Shown here: in pieces, positions 12,560 to 23,381 of the stretch
Layout of the letters: every line of letters begins with the position of its first letter
How positions within the stretch are numbered: position 1 is the first letter of the stretch
Assembly (NCBI GenBank): GCA_001949185.1
Contig: BDGG01000023.1
Location: 181,419-245,418 of the forward strand
Source of the DNA: Ramazzottius varieornatus
Lineage: Eukaryota > Tardigrada > Eutardigrada > Parachela > Ramazzottiidae
Length of the DNA: 64,000 bases
Direction of reading: 5' to 3'
Translations under genes and position numbers: made by a program
Notes under the pieces: generated by a model
Seen by the model: the letters and a program-made list of their open reading frames with translations, nothing else
Told to the model about the DNA's origin: nothing
The model's database searches: none

Positions 12560-14809
12560 TTATCTGCTTCCGGTCGTCGCCGTTACGCGGTCCTTACCGC
12601 GCGATCGATAACGCCTCCATATGTTGGAGATGGGAACGGGAAGAAAGATTAGTCCACCCGCCAGCATCATGATGCCGAAGATCTTGAAGGTTCGGTAATA
12701 ATCACCGTCAGCGTCAACAATCGCACCTACAAAGCAAGGCAATTTCAGGCGGATTTATAGCAGAATCTCTTCACTTCCGGTCAACTTCGTGTTGTTGACT
12801 TATGCCTTCTTGCTTCGTCTTACCAGCCGCAGGACTTCCAATAAGCGCTGAGAAACCCAAAACGAACAACGAAACTCCAAAAGCACCGGAAAAGAGGTCG
12901 ATACCGACAATTTCCGTCATGACGATGGACTGGAGTGCGATGATAATTCCTGCAAGCCAATAATATAGGCGTAGAATCGATACAAAAAAGATCGCACTCT
13001 ATTTGGTACCTCCGGTCCATCCATAGATCCCGCCGTATATGGCGAATGCCGTGAAGGAGTTGCAGTAGACCGACGCGGTCGTGGCTATTCCGGAGATGAT
13101 GAAGGCGGAAGTATACAGCAACTGGGTGTTGCACCACGGCTGAACCGACAAGAGGCCGGACAGCAGCCTTCCTACCAGGTTGCATCCGCCTGTTATGGAT
13201 ACCAAAAGGCCCGTGTCGGATGCAGTACTTCCGATTTCTTTTATTGCTCGATGCGTCAGGTAAGTGAAGGGAATATAACCTGCAAACGGAGAGAATCAAC
13301 AGTAAGATCTCACTGTCGTAAATAACACGTAATTGTGTTATTTACGCAATGTCATGTCATACAATGTCACATTAAGACCCAGGTCAAGTCGCGCACAAAC
13401 AGGTACTGCGCAGCTTGACCAGGGCGCCTCGCCGTTGTCAGTTTTCTGTACTGCTTCATCGCATTACTTGCTATTTTACCTGCAATGCCAGCGGTAAAGA
13501 CGACGACCAACAGGACCCAGTACTGCCAGAGACTGAACCAAGGCATCTTGAAGACGATCTTCTCCCAGAAGCCAGTATTCGGGTCCAGCGTTGTGGGTAC
13601 TCCGTCTTTCACTGGTGGCGTCTTCTTCTCCAGCTCTTCCATCTCCAGCGAGTTCTTTCGGTCGGTCCGACTGGCCTTTCCTCGATTTCTCTTGCCCTCA
13701 TCGGCAGCCGAACGGAGCAGCGCAGCGAAGATCAGAACGTGAAGCACGACTGCCCCTTCCCACAGCAGACAACCACGAAGACCATACTCCTCAATCAAGA
13801 TGGGGATTATCGTGGAGAAGCCCCAAATCCCGATACCCGAACCGCAGACTGCGATGCCCATGGCAAGAGGGCGACGCTTGTCGAACCATGTGGCGACACT
13901 GACAATGGCCGGAAGGTACACACCCCCAAAACCAATACCTGGAATAGAAACATCGAAATAAAGACCGCAGTTCAAAAATTCACTAATAAATCTGGGGTTG
14001 GATCCCGAGCGAGGTAAAGCTATCGTCCACATAGCCAGATCGCAAGAGCCTCCCAAATGGAATTTTCAGGTGGATTTTTCTTGGGGAAAGGCAACTAGTA
14101 ACAGAGTTGACAACGTGACGGAAGTTATAAAATTACCCATGATTAATCCATAGGTGACGATCAAGTGCCATGTCTGTCTTGCAAAGGATCCGGAAACAGC
14201 TCCAATAAACGCCAACAATCCTCCGCAGAATGCCACTGTCCGATAGCTGTATTTGGCCGAGAGAATACTGGAAACAGGACCTGCAACATCCGGAGAAAAA
14301 GATATCACCCAAGGGCAATGTTCCAGTCAATGGTAGAGAGTTGATTGGATGAAAATCAAGTCTGTGTAAAGAATTCAAGTACCACAGAAGAACGTAGTTC
14401 CCATCAGCATGGATACAATCCAGGCAGCCGCTGACTTTGAAGCTTGAAACTCTTCCAGGATAGGAGGAAAGAGCATGCCAAAGGAGAAGGTTAGACCGTC
14501 GAGGATGACATGGATCATAAAGACTGCAAAGACGATCACCCAGCCATAGCCACCGTCCGGCGCTTTCGTTTCATTCTTGGCCGTGTTGTCGGTGGAGCTC
14601 AAAGGGTTGGTCAGGTCTGTAGCATCCCCTGTTTCGATGGATAGCCGCCTTTCCCGCGTGGATACCCGATCGGATATCATCGAGGGCTCCTTTTCGTCCG
14701 GCCGATACGCAGGTGGAGGAGTGACTGTGCGCGTCACGACGGTTACAGTCGTTTCTTGCACCGGCGCGTCGCCTTTCCCACCTTCGTTCCAGTCTACTGT
14801 TGTCGTCAT
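12560..14809 (-). CDS. SLC16-type monocarboxylate transporter
   Basis: Predicted proton-linked or facilitative monocarboxylate carrier of the major facilitator superfamily, 12 membrane helices. Six exons join in phase 1 throughout: 14809-14383, 14280-14137, 13938-13480, 13279-13010, 12949-12824 and 12726-12560, 1593 bases, about 530 residues. The family signature APDGGYGWVIVFAVF opens helix 1 at about residue 100, after a polar N-terminal tail rich in Thr, Val and Glu. GIGFGGVYLPAIVSVATWFDKRR between helices 4 and 5 (split here across a splice site at its Gly) is also typical. A charged loop of about 50 residues (TDRKNSLEMEELEKKTPP) separates helices 6 and 7. All introns falling in the same phase suggests an old, stable structure. 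The ATG follows an upstream TTGCAG acceptor at about 14816, so the gene probably has a 5' untranslated exon nearer mS38. Exact substrate cannot be told. Confidence 0.92.
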
Positions 14810-15457
14810 GATCTGCAAACGACAGGAAATAACAAGCGGACGTGAGACGCGAGTATGGTCCAGTAGGAGAAGTCCAGCGAGCATGCCTCTCTGCTTGCAA
14901 CAAATCAGCAAAGCTGCAAAGATGGCCACCAAAGATACTGGACAACCCGCTCCGCCTCGCTTCAGTGAACCTTTGACGCTTCGCAAGCCCTTTGGTATGG
15001 TAGCTAAAGCGAATTTAAGCCTACCCGAGCGTTGCTGTACACCCAGAGGCGCACCACGATTGGGGAATTTTGTGTGTTGCGTACTGTGCGGAATGACTCA
15101 GGCGAAGCGAAGAAGGTAAATCAAAGGCAATTCAATTGACTTTTTGGATCTTTTCCAATCGGCATTTCCGGTCAAATTCTGGATTTCCCGTTGCAGCTCT
15201 CCTGTTGTTTCTGTCTTGATCGGATCCATACTGTGCAATGTGCGGATTTGGCTGAATGGTCGAACAACAATGAGCTGTTCGTTGCAGGTTGTTGGACGGA
15301 CGATACGGGTGAGTCAATGACTCAAGGCCGACGATGAAAAGTTTAGCACTTGAGCGGACGGGGGAGCTTTCAACGCTGTTAGGACAAGTCCCTGCTACGT
15401 GTTGCGCATTATTTTCTTGCATGCATGCATGGAGCGTGGGTGAAATGAGAACGAGTG

Positions 15458-16370
15458 ATGAGACTTCGGTGTCGCAACTCGCATATACTTTGTACATGTG
15501 GTTTTGCTTCTTTGCAGAGTGCGCTCCGGATTCCGTCTGCCTTCCGGCTATGCCTCTCAAACCTCTCAACTTTCACTCCCCAGGTAAGTCTCGAGTTTGG
15601 ACTCAGAATTATCAGCTTGGTGAATTTTCGTCTTGGTGCAGGAAAGTACAAGAGGAGGAAAGGCATTTCGGAAGAACGAGTTTGCAGCCTTGGGTTTCGA
15701 GAATCTGGCTGATGACGTCACAGTGGTACAGCGTCGTACAGGAAACCAGTTTGATCTGCCGAGTTTACTCCCAACGGGAAATGATTCAAGTTGGCGGCAG
15801 TTCCTTCTCCATTGTCCCGCTCCTCTCCCGCCAGGACAGTATCCGTTCATCATACCACCTCACTTTCCGATAATAGCACCGCTGGATCGAAGAATCATCG
15901 ACCAGATACTGCCCTCTGTATCCGACATTGAGAAGTGCGACCCTGCACCTGAAGCTAACAGGGGGATTCAAGCACCCACGGCGGACCATCTGAAGATCGA
16001 ATATCAAGCAGCCCGACTTATAAAGATTCGTCGCTCCAAGATGAACAAGCACAAGTATAGGAAGCTGCGGAAGCGAATGGGTCATATCTGGACCAAGTAC
16101 AGGAACCGAAGAAAGATGCGAAGGCTGAAGGAGTTTGACAGCAAGCTGGCTGCCATTGTGGCTAAAGCGAAAGCGTTTGATCCGGAAGTGTACGTGAGGA
16201 ACTTCATCGTGATGGCCAAAGAATCACAGAAAGCTGCGGAGGAAGCACTGAACTCTTCGGGAAAAGCTATCAACCGGAAACGCATCAGAATGAAGTATGG
16301 ACATGTCAACCACGAAACTGGCGAGTTTTTCCAAAAACCGTACGAACCGCCAGCTAAATTTAGAAAATAG
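15458..16370 (+). CDS. AURKAIP1: Mitochondrial small ribosomal protein mS38 (AURKAIP1)
   Basis: Predicted component of the mitochondrial small ribosomal subunit. Two exons, 15458-15583 and 15642-16370, join at CAG|GTAAGT and TGCAG|GAAAG in phase 0 to give about 284 residues. The first 40 residues are rich in Arg, Ser and Leu with no acidic residue, as expected for a mitochondrial import sequence. The family core is clear at about residues 170-210: SKMNKHKYRKLRKRM followed by RRKMRRLKEFDSKLAAI, the very basic helix that threads into rRNA near the decoding centre in known structures. About 75 further residues follow this core (AFDPEVYVRNFIVMAK and a KYGHVNHETGEFF segment). In the human protein (about 199 residues) the core is close to the C-terminus, so this tail is unusual. 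The gene is divergent from the SLC16-like gene, about 650 bases apart. Confidence 0.88.
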
Positions 16371-16539
16371 ATTTGGATTTCGTGGGTTGTTTCTAGCTCC
16401 GTTCGAGCTCTTGACTGGTTTTCTGTATATGGTGATGATGTCCCACAAATTAAATTATAAAGCAAGGAGCCATAGTTTCGAAAGAAAGAAACAAAGAAGG
16501 AAAGAAGAGCGTAAGTATGAGCAAAACGAACTTCTTGGG

Positions 16540-17139
16540 TTACTTCGTCAAAAGTTTGCAGCGACCACGGCCATCTTCCCGTAAAGCAGAGACTCCTTGT
16601 TTCAACTTCTTTCTGTCCTCGGGCGAATCGTAAACCTGAACGTCAAGATCGGTCGTTCCGCCGTCGACCGTATCCAACTGGAACTTCATGCTGCGAGGAG
16701 GTGGAGAACCTTTGAGCAACTCGTATCAATACTTAATCAAAATGGCGAGAACGAAACAATCTCGCCAAGACCATCTGGTAGTTATCGAAGAAGCCCCCCC
16801 CCCCCCGGTTGGTTCCCACTGTTTTACTAGATCACAATTAATGTCCTTCTCCAGGTTGCGTCGAATTGCTTGGCGAAGAGAATATTCATCTGGATTTTCC
16901 ATAGCTTCCTCATGATCCAGTGGGCACTCATCTAAAACGGATTTCAGCCATTCGAGTTATTTGGCAGCAAATGGCCAAAAAGTCTTTCGCTTGTCCAGAC
17001 CACAATGCAGCCTGGCATGGCATTCTTTCTCTGTCGCGTTCTGGTCAAGCTGAGATGGGGACTGGAAGCGTGTAATATAGTCCCACGTATACCAGAGGCC
17101 GACGAAAGGCTCTCTCAAAAGCACCAGGCTATCGAACAC
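16540..17139 (-). pseudogene. Broken coding remnant with poly-C tract
   Basis: On the minus strand three protein-like pieces lie in a row but in different frames or split by stops. The first (about 17139-16957) includes EPFVGLWYTWDYITRF; it ends in TAA and the same frame runs on with LDECPLDHEEAMENPDEYSL and RRNLEKDINCDLVKQWEPTG. That run reaches a 13-base homopolymer (C on plus, 16794-16806), after which the frame soon stops. A last piece near 16690-16540 reads MKFQLDTVDGGTTDLDVQVY and ends in LLTK plus stop. No GT-AG introns rescue the frame in an obvious way. I do not recognise the family. It could be a processed pseudogene, or a real gene with sequencing error at the homopolymer. Confidence 0.4.
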
Positions 17140-17840
17140 CAGGCCAGTCGAATACCAGGAATATTTTTTCTCTACAGGTGACGTCGCGCTTCCTATCGGC
17201 GGACCTCACGATCCCGGATCTCTGACCCTGACGTCCATTCTTCACTTGCCGAACGAGCCAGCTATTGAATTGAACATTGAACATGCTTCTCTGCCATGAT
17301 TGTTGAACTGAGGCTAGATTGGATCTCGAATTCGTTTGGACCGTTCTGTTCGAATTCGAAGACGAAGGTGGCTCGTGAACAGTATCTTCTACTGTATATG
17401 CTCAAGCTTGTCAAAGTTAGTTCGTCCACGTCGGTTTCCATCTCTGGATCAATTGTACAGTACAGTTACGAAACTATGCAGGGAGCGAAAACTCCAAGAC
17501 GTGAACCCATCGCGGAAATTTACCGTGGGAACCATTTTTGTTTGTTGTGTAATTACCCATCTCGACATCTAATCAGATCATGCAGCAGCCAAACACAGTC
17601 AGTAAAATAACATTTCTCTACAGAAGTCAAGCGGCGAAAGCTAAGCAAAGTCCAGGTTGAAGGACAAGCATCAATACTCAAATGTACAGCTCAGTCAACG
17701 GCAAGAAAAGTAAGTGAAGGCACAGGCTATCGAACTTCCGGAAACCGGCGCAACGCACGGTCCTCCAGGAACTTTTGTGCAAGGCTCAAAGCTCGCAAGC
17801 ACCAATAAATATATAAGAATGGCAAAAGGCAGCAACGCTT

Positions 17841-18974
17841 CTACGGTCTGAGGGCCGGACAATCTGTTACGGACACGGAATCGCAGTTGAACCCACTCAT
17901 GATCACACCTTCTAGTCGTTGGTTCGAGGCGTAAGCCGCAGCGCCACATCGCTCTTCTACTTGATCCATGTAGCAGTTCTTGTGGTAACGCATGCCACTG
18001 TAAAAGATTACATAATGCAACCGCTAAAACTTTGGGCGTCACTGTGTTTGAGACGTCGGCAAATGGACTGAACATGATCAGTGTAAAGTGGCGCACACTA
18101 TCAGCCCGTTACAGTGATGACGTGCGCCATTCGAGTCAACGATCCTGTTCAATTCATTTGTCGACGCCCCACTGGAGCAGGCCAGATGTTGTTGCTTACC
18201 AGCAAAGGTCTCTGAGGGAGTCCGGTTCACCCTGGATTAGCCTGGCGGAACTGAGGTTCTTGAGTTGAGGAATGAAGCGAGTTTCTCGCATGCAGCGTTC
18301 GTGCACAGAACTCATGCGCCGACCGCATTCCAGTGCTGCGAGGGAGTCCTGAATGATTTGTGGGTTCTCGCACTGGTTCAACAGGGCCAGCATCTGGGTG
18401 ATGAACATGCGGGACTCTGGTCGGTTTGAGAGGCATCGGGACGAGTAATCCATGAAACACTGAAGCGATTGCTTGTAAGCTCTAAAAAAAACGAGAGTGG
18501 GTTATCTCATCAAGATTGCCAGAGCTTTGAGACGGTGTTTCAAGAGTTTGCCAATTTTCTACGGTTACTTGGTCGAACTGGTGTCCGGCACCGCTCTCCC
18601 GTCATCATCGTAGAAAAATGCCTCCTGGAGGACTTATATGATGAACCAAGAGTCGCAATTGGGTATTCGGTCACTTACTCGCAAACTGCAGTAAACTCCT
18701 TCTCGTTTCGTAGGGCGAATGGGTCCCTTGCGAGGTTCCTCGGCAGCGGCTGGAAATGTCTGATGCAGCTGGCCGGAGGGAAGTCATCACAGCTATCGGG
18801 TATTTCCTCTTCCACGGGAGGACTAGTTTGCGGCATGTTGAAGTCGACGTCAGCAACGACAGCTTCTTCCTCACCTCGACCGATCATGTTGGGATCGTAG
18901 TAATCGTTGATAGCTCGACCCGAGCAGTAACCGGCGAAGAACAGCACACTGGCGATTATTCCAAAGGCATGCAT
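17841..18974 (-). CDS. Secreted cysteine-rich protein, unknown family
   Basis: Three exons join in phase 2: 18974-18679, 18481-18200 and 17997-17841, 735 bases, 244 residues. The protein starts with a clear signal peptide (MHAFGIIASVLFFAGYCSG), then an acidic linker (EEEAVVADVD). The mature region has about 13 cysteines spaced along its length, including DSCDDFPPASC, QSLQCFMDYSSRCL, LNQCENPQ, LECGRR, HERCMRET, LCCGMRYHKNCY and EERCGAAA. No membrane segment or catalytic motif is visible after the signal peptide. The even cysteine spacing suggests a disulfide-bonded helical extracellular domain, but I cannot assign it to a named family. The stop codon is at 17841-17843. The second intron carries a palindromic repeat copy. 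The ATG at 18974 was chosen because it directly opens the signal peptide. Confidence 0.75.
18045..18160. repeat. Palindromic repeat copy with outer arms
   Basis: The core AAGTGGCGCACA...GACGTGCGCCATTC is flanked by the longer outer arms GAGACGTCGGCAAATGGACTGAA and TTCAATTCATTTGTCGACGCCCC, which are near reverse complements. Intronic in the cysteine-rich secreted protein gene. Confidence 0.75.
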
Positions 18975-19715
18975 TTTATTGTCGTGCAAAAGGGAGGAAA
19001 ACTTTTGAAACAGAAAAGCGCGAGCAGGTTTTCCAAGCAAGAAGTATTGGGAACAAGAAACAGCAGTATGGAGTGTGAGAAAAGGAAAGAACAGCAGCGA
19101 ACGCGGACTTTATAACTGTCCGGAAGCCAGGAAGGTGACTTTGGCCTGTTAGGCGATTTGAACTTGATCTTTGAACGGGTTACTCAGAGCTGAAGACAGT
19201 TGACGGGACATTCGTCAGTCTTTCTGGGCATTTCCGAAAGACGTTCAAGGGTAAAGGAGGGTGGCAGGTTGTTTACGCATGCAAAATAGCTGTGGTTCTC
19301 AGCTGACGAAGAACGAGATAAGGTCTTTTTCCGGTATGAGGAAGTGGCAGAACGTTTTCTGGCCCGATCAGCGAGGAGATATTTTCCGTCAGTCCCTGAA
19401 ATCAATCACAGTCAATCAATCGACAATCGGCATCAACCTGCGGCCAGAGAGAAGTGTGCAGGTGAAGCATCATGCACCTGCGTACCGGAGAAACCACGGT
19501 TTGTTCCACCCTGTGCAGTGCGTCAAATGCCCGCTGCGGGCGTATGCCCCAGTGGATCCTAACTTGATGGATTGGGACACCCAGAAAATCGTATTAACTT
19601 CGTGAGATATTAGCCAGTTTCATATTCAGCAACATTTTTCCCGATTCTCTGCCGTCAGCAGTTCAGCTCACCTTTTTAGCCAGCTTCTTTATGCGGTACC
19701 TCGGTGCAAGACATT

Positions 19716-20013
19716 TTATAAATCAAAAAGAAAGTAGGTTGTCCAGGCGGGACAAATGCTCATCCTGTAGAAAATCACCAGTGATCTGAACAGGTGAACG
19801 TTGACATTGATAACGGCTAGCGTCTCAAGTAGCCAATTGGTGCAGCAAGTGCAGAACGAAGCATGGCTCATTACAAGGTGAAGTTTGACTGCCCAAGATG
19901 CCAAGGGAAAGAGATGGAAAAAGGTAGATGAATCGAGCTGATCACTGACCAGTAACGATTCCGAAGGTGCAAAAAGCGAAGCACGTAGTGAAGTTAATGG
20001 AGTAAATGGACAT
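19716..20013 (-). CDS. Possible small membrane protein, tentative
   Basis: A candidate two-exon frame: an ATG at 20013 opens MSIYSINFTTCFAFCTFGIV, a donor follows (ACTG|GTCAGT near 19950), and an acceptor (GGGCAG) leads to a second exon ending at TAA 19716-19718 with SLVIFYRMSICPAW near the end. The product would be about 80 residues with two or three hydrophobic stretches and several cysteines. No family resemblance is evident, and the true start may lie further upstream. The frame could be accidental. Confidence 0.25.
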
Positions 20014-21812
20014 CGTCCACTTGTGCCCAGGTGTAGGCTAGCAAGCTCGTCTGGGGTGGAAAACGATATAGCTTATATCAAACTGTCCGCTACTCTTGAT
20101 TGACTGATTGCTCTTTTGCTTGAGGTGGGTACGTTAAACTAGAGCCCTGAAGCAGTAGCTGAAACCAGTGCTGCTTCTGCATTGATCCGGTGTCCAGAAA
20201 CTGCAACTGCTCTGCATTGCAGTAAAATGCAGTGCAGCGCAGAACGTGCTGCATCTTGCAGGGCTCTACTTTAAACTGCCAATGATGTGGAACAAGTTTG
20301 GATCCGGGTGCGTCTAGAAAGACTCCCCGGATGATAGGTGAATATTTGGTCAATGTGTGTACCGATCAGCTGATCGGTGTAACGTCACACACAACAGCTA
20401 AAACTGCAAGTTCCGGCCGGTCTTTTTCAGTGTTATTCTACAAATGGTTTTGGAATTTTAATGTCTATTACAATTGGTAAAATTTTTCCTCAAACCGTAA
20501 TCTTAATTGTTGCAGGTTTGGATTGGCTTAATTCTCTCCTATCTAATAATTTTAATTAGATCTGGATCTCTAATAAAAATTATTTTAATTATGGTCCGTC
20601 TGTAAGTTTTCATTAACCGAGTAATCAGCAGGGATATGTATCTGCTGTTGTGTCATCTTCATCAGATAGTATGTCATTCCACATGTCCATCAAAATTTTC
20701 TGTCTGTATTTTCTACGGATTAAAGCTCGAATCTACGGTAAAGGTGGTTTCGCTGGTTTCCGTTTGACGTTAGTTACAAAAGTAAGAGTAAACTCGTACG
20801 AGACTGTACAATTTGGAAAACCATTGGCAAATCATACTGCAAGTCCTGCTATGTTGTCGTGCTGTATGTTTCGGTCCGGTCAAGTCCACCGTCGTCCCAG
20901 GCTGAGTCCTCCTCTCCTTTATAGTCTGCTTCTTCGGCTTGGTGAAGCTTGGCCCTGTCTGACTTTTTCGCTTCTGAGTATTTTTCGTTGGACTGGTCAT
21001 GGCTGATGCTGAAATTATATGGCCGAGAACCAAGAATACAAATTGAAGTACAAACGGTAGGAAAAGAAGAGCAAGCTGGGAGTCTAACAGATATTACTAT
21101 ATTTAAATCAAGTCGAATAATCAATGCACCAAATTCACGGTATGAGATTGCGTAATCGAGTGCGTCAATTTAACTGAAGCTGAAATTTAGAATCAGCGCT
21201 CTGTATCCATCTCTTGTACTGTTTAACCAGCTCTCGTCCGGGATAATATTTACTCAGGGATTTTCGTGGTACAATTCACTGTGGATTTGCTAGGCATCTT
21301 GCCATAATAAAAATTCGAAGCCCAGCTCTTCCAAATGTTATTTATTTTAATTACGGATTTTACTGTTGACTTGTGAGTCTAATTTTACTGTAATTTTACT
21401 ATATGGTAAAATTGGTCGTCTCGATTTCATAATTTTAATTACTATAGTAAAATTCAAAAGTCCCACTTTTCGGCTATTTTCGATTATCTATTTTCACTAG
21501 TAGAATAACACTGGTCTTTTTACACGCACCCGGACTAATCTTGTCCCGCATCATTGGCAGTTTAAAGTAATTAAACGACACGAAAACTGAATTTTTTCCG
21601 GTTATTAGTTTAAATTGTCAGTTGTTTCAAGATCTAGGAGTTAACGCAACTTCTTTCCGTTAACTGAGCCAGCAATGACTTAATGTCGGGCAGTTTCAAA
21701 AAAGTTGAACGGAACGGCTCCTAACACCATGAGACTAACGTTAAGTATTATATCACAACGTACAATCTACCGTCCGTAGAACGCCACCACTCTAGCAGAA
21801 AGAGGAAGTTTT
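20014..21812. other. AT-rich, gene-free; likely degenerate transposon DNA
   Basis: No supported exon. From about 20450 the sequence turns AT-rich, with motifs such as AATTTTAATTA and TTTTACTATAGTAAAA-like palindromes around 21390-21460. Similar motifs recur in the short hAT element at 25677-26119, which suggests old copies of the same or a related non-autonomous family. I could not define element ends here. Confidence 0.4.
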
Positions 21813-23381
21813 TTGAGACCTGCGAGGTCTGTTTTGGAAGACCTCCTACGGCCATTGCTGTTCTGTTCTCCGACCCGGAACCTGTGCAAGTCGCTTCAGT
21901 CGCCCTTCAATGTATGGTATCTTGACGATGCCACGCTTGGTGGAGACTTCGAACTGGTAAGAAGGGACTTCCAGACCATTGTGGAGATCGGCGCTTCTCT
22001 GGGCCTCGAGCTCAATACGTCCAAATGTGATTTTGTTGTCTGTGGAGGTACTCCTACCCAACAGCAAGTTACACGCCAGAAAATGAAGCTCCTCTGCCCT
22101 GGCGTAATATTTCCGGACAAGGAGACGCTAACGCTACTTGGAGCTCCAGTCTTCCCCGAAGCGATCCCTCCGGTCCTAGAGAAAAAGATCCAACAAGCTG
22201 AGCTCATGACTACACGCTTGGAAGAAATCTCAGCCCACCAAGCTTTGTTTCTGTTGAAGAACTGTCTTAGTCTACCTAAGCTATTGTATATCTTTCGTTG
22301 CAGCCCGACTTTCAGTTGCCTTCCTTCCCTTCAAGCTTTTGATGAGACCATCCGGAAATGTGCAGGTGAAATCGCCAACATCGTAATGGACGACACGGTC
22401 TGGCGGCAGTCAAGCATTCCCGTCAGTAGGGACGGTTTCGGAATCAGACGCGTCGATGAACTGGCTCTCCCGGCCTTTTTGGCTTCCGTTCACTCGGCGT
22501 TCGATCTGGTGAAACAGATCTATCCTCAAGTCGACGCGAATGGTATAGTATCGCCAGCGATAAACCTCTGGCAGGAAAAAAATTTCTCACAGCCTCCCAT
22601 TCTCACTCTCCGATCAGCGCAGAAGGCGTGGGACATCCCGATACTTGACCCGCACTACCAAACCCTTCTGGATGCTAGTTTCCAAGCAGAAAGAGCCAGA
22701 CTAGTTGCCGTATCAGCCAAGGACTCAGGAGCATGGCTTAATGCGTTACCCATTTCTGTTTTAGGTAATTTGCTGGACGACAACTCGTTTCGCATCTCAG
22801 TTGGTTTGCGTCTTGGGGCTAGGCTCTGTGAGCCCCACGTTTGTCGTTGCCAAAAACTTGTCGACGAGCTGGGGCGCCACGGCTTGTCTTGTCAGTTGAG
22901 TGCCGGACGTCATTCTAGACATTCCGCTCTGAATGACTCCCTCCACCGTGCCCTCATCAGCTGTAAAGTCCCGAACGTCCTTGAGCCCAACGGGATCCTC
23001 AGGGACGACCAGAAACGACCTGACGGACTGACGCCCATCCCGTAGCAACAAGGTAAGGCTCTGGTCTGGGATGTAACCTGTGTTGACACTCTTGCAGAAA
23101 CATACCTGCGAGGATCAGCGGGGCAGCTTGGTTATGCCGCCAACAAGGCGGAAAAGCTCAAGAGACACAAGTACCGCGAGCTGGATGGTCGCTACCTGTT
23201 CTGTCCAGTAGCGTTCGAAACTTTCGGTCCTTTCCGGAACGAAGCATCCAGCCTTATCCAGCAGATAGGCAAAAGAATAGCAGAAGCCACCGGCGAAGCA
23301 AGATCTCTCTCGTTTTTGAAGCAAAAGCTTAGTATAGATATTCAACGTGGTAATGCTGCCTGTTTTCGGAACCTTTTCTAG
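21813..23381 (+). pseudogene. 5'-truncated retroelement: RT plus endonuclease
   Basis: An open frame of 410 codons (21813-23045) ends at TAG and continues in the same frame for 111 codons to a second TAG at 23379-23381. The start lies in the middle of a reverse transcriptase: the catalytic motif appears as VWYLDDATLGG at about residues 34-44, and the earlier RT blocks are missing upstream. The C-terminal part has a CRCQKLVDELGRHGLSC cysteine/histidine cluster, then RHSALNDSLHRAL, QKRPDG and LVWDVTCVDTLAETY. The RPDG...WDVT spacing resembles PD-(D/E)XK-type endonucleases found on some non-LTR-like elements, an inference from motif shape. The first TAG replaces a position where a Trp-like codon (TGG) would differ by one base. 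Truncation plus stop make this a dead copy. Base composition is higher in GC than the AT-rich flank upstream. Confidence 0.75.

Noticed and set aside
13415..14017. 200-codon plus-strand frame opposite the SLC16-like gene
   Set aside because: It is antisense to a well-supported exon (13938-13480) and also crosses an intron of that gene.
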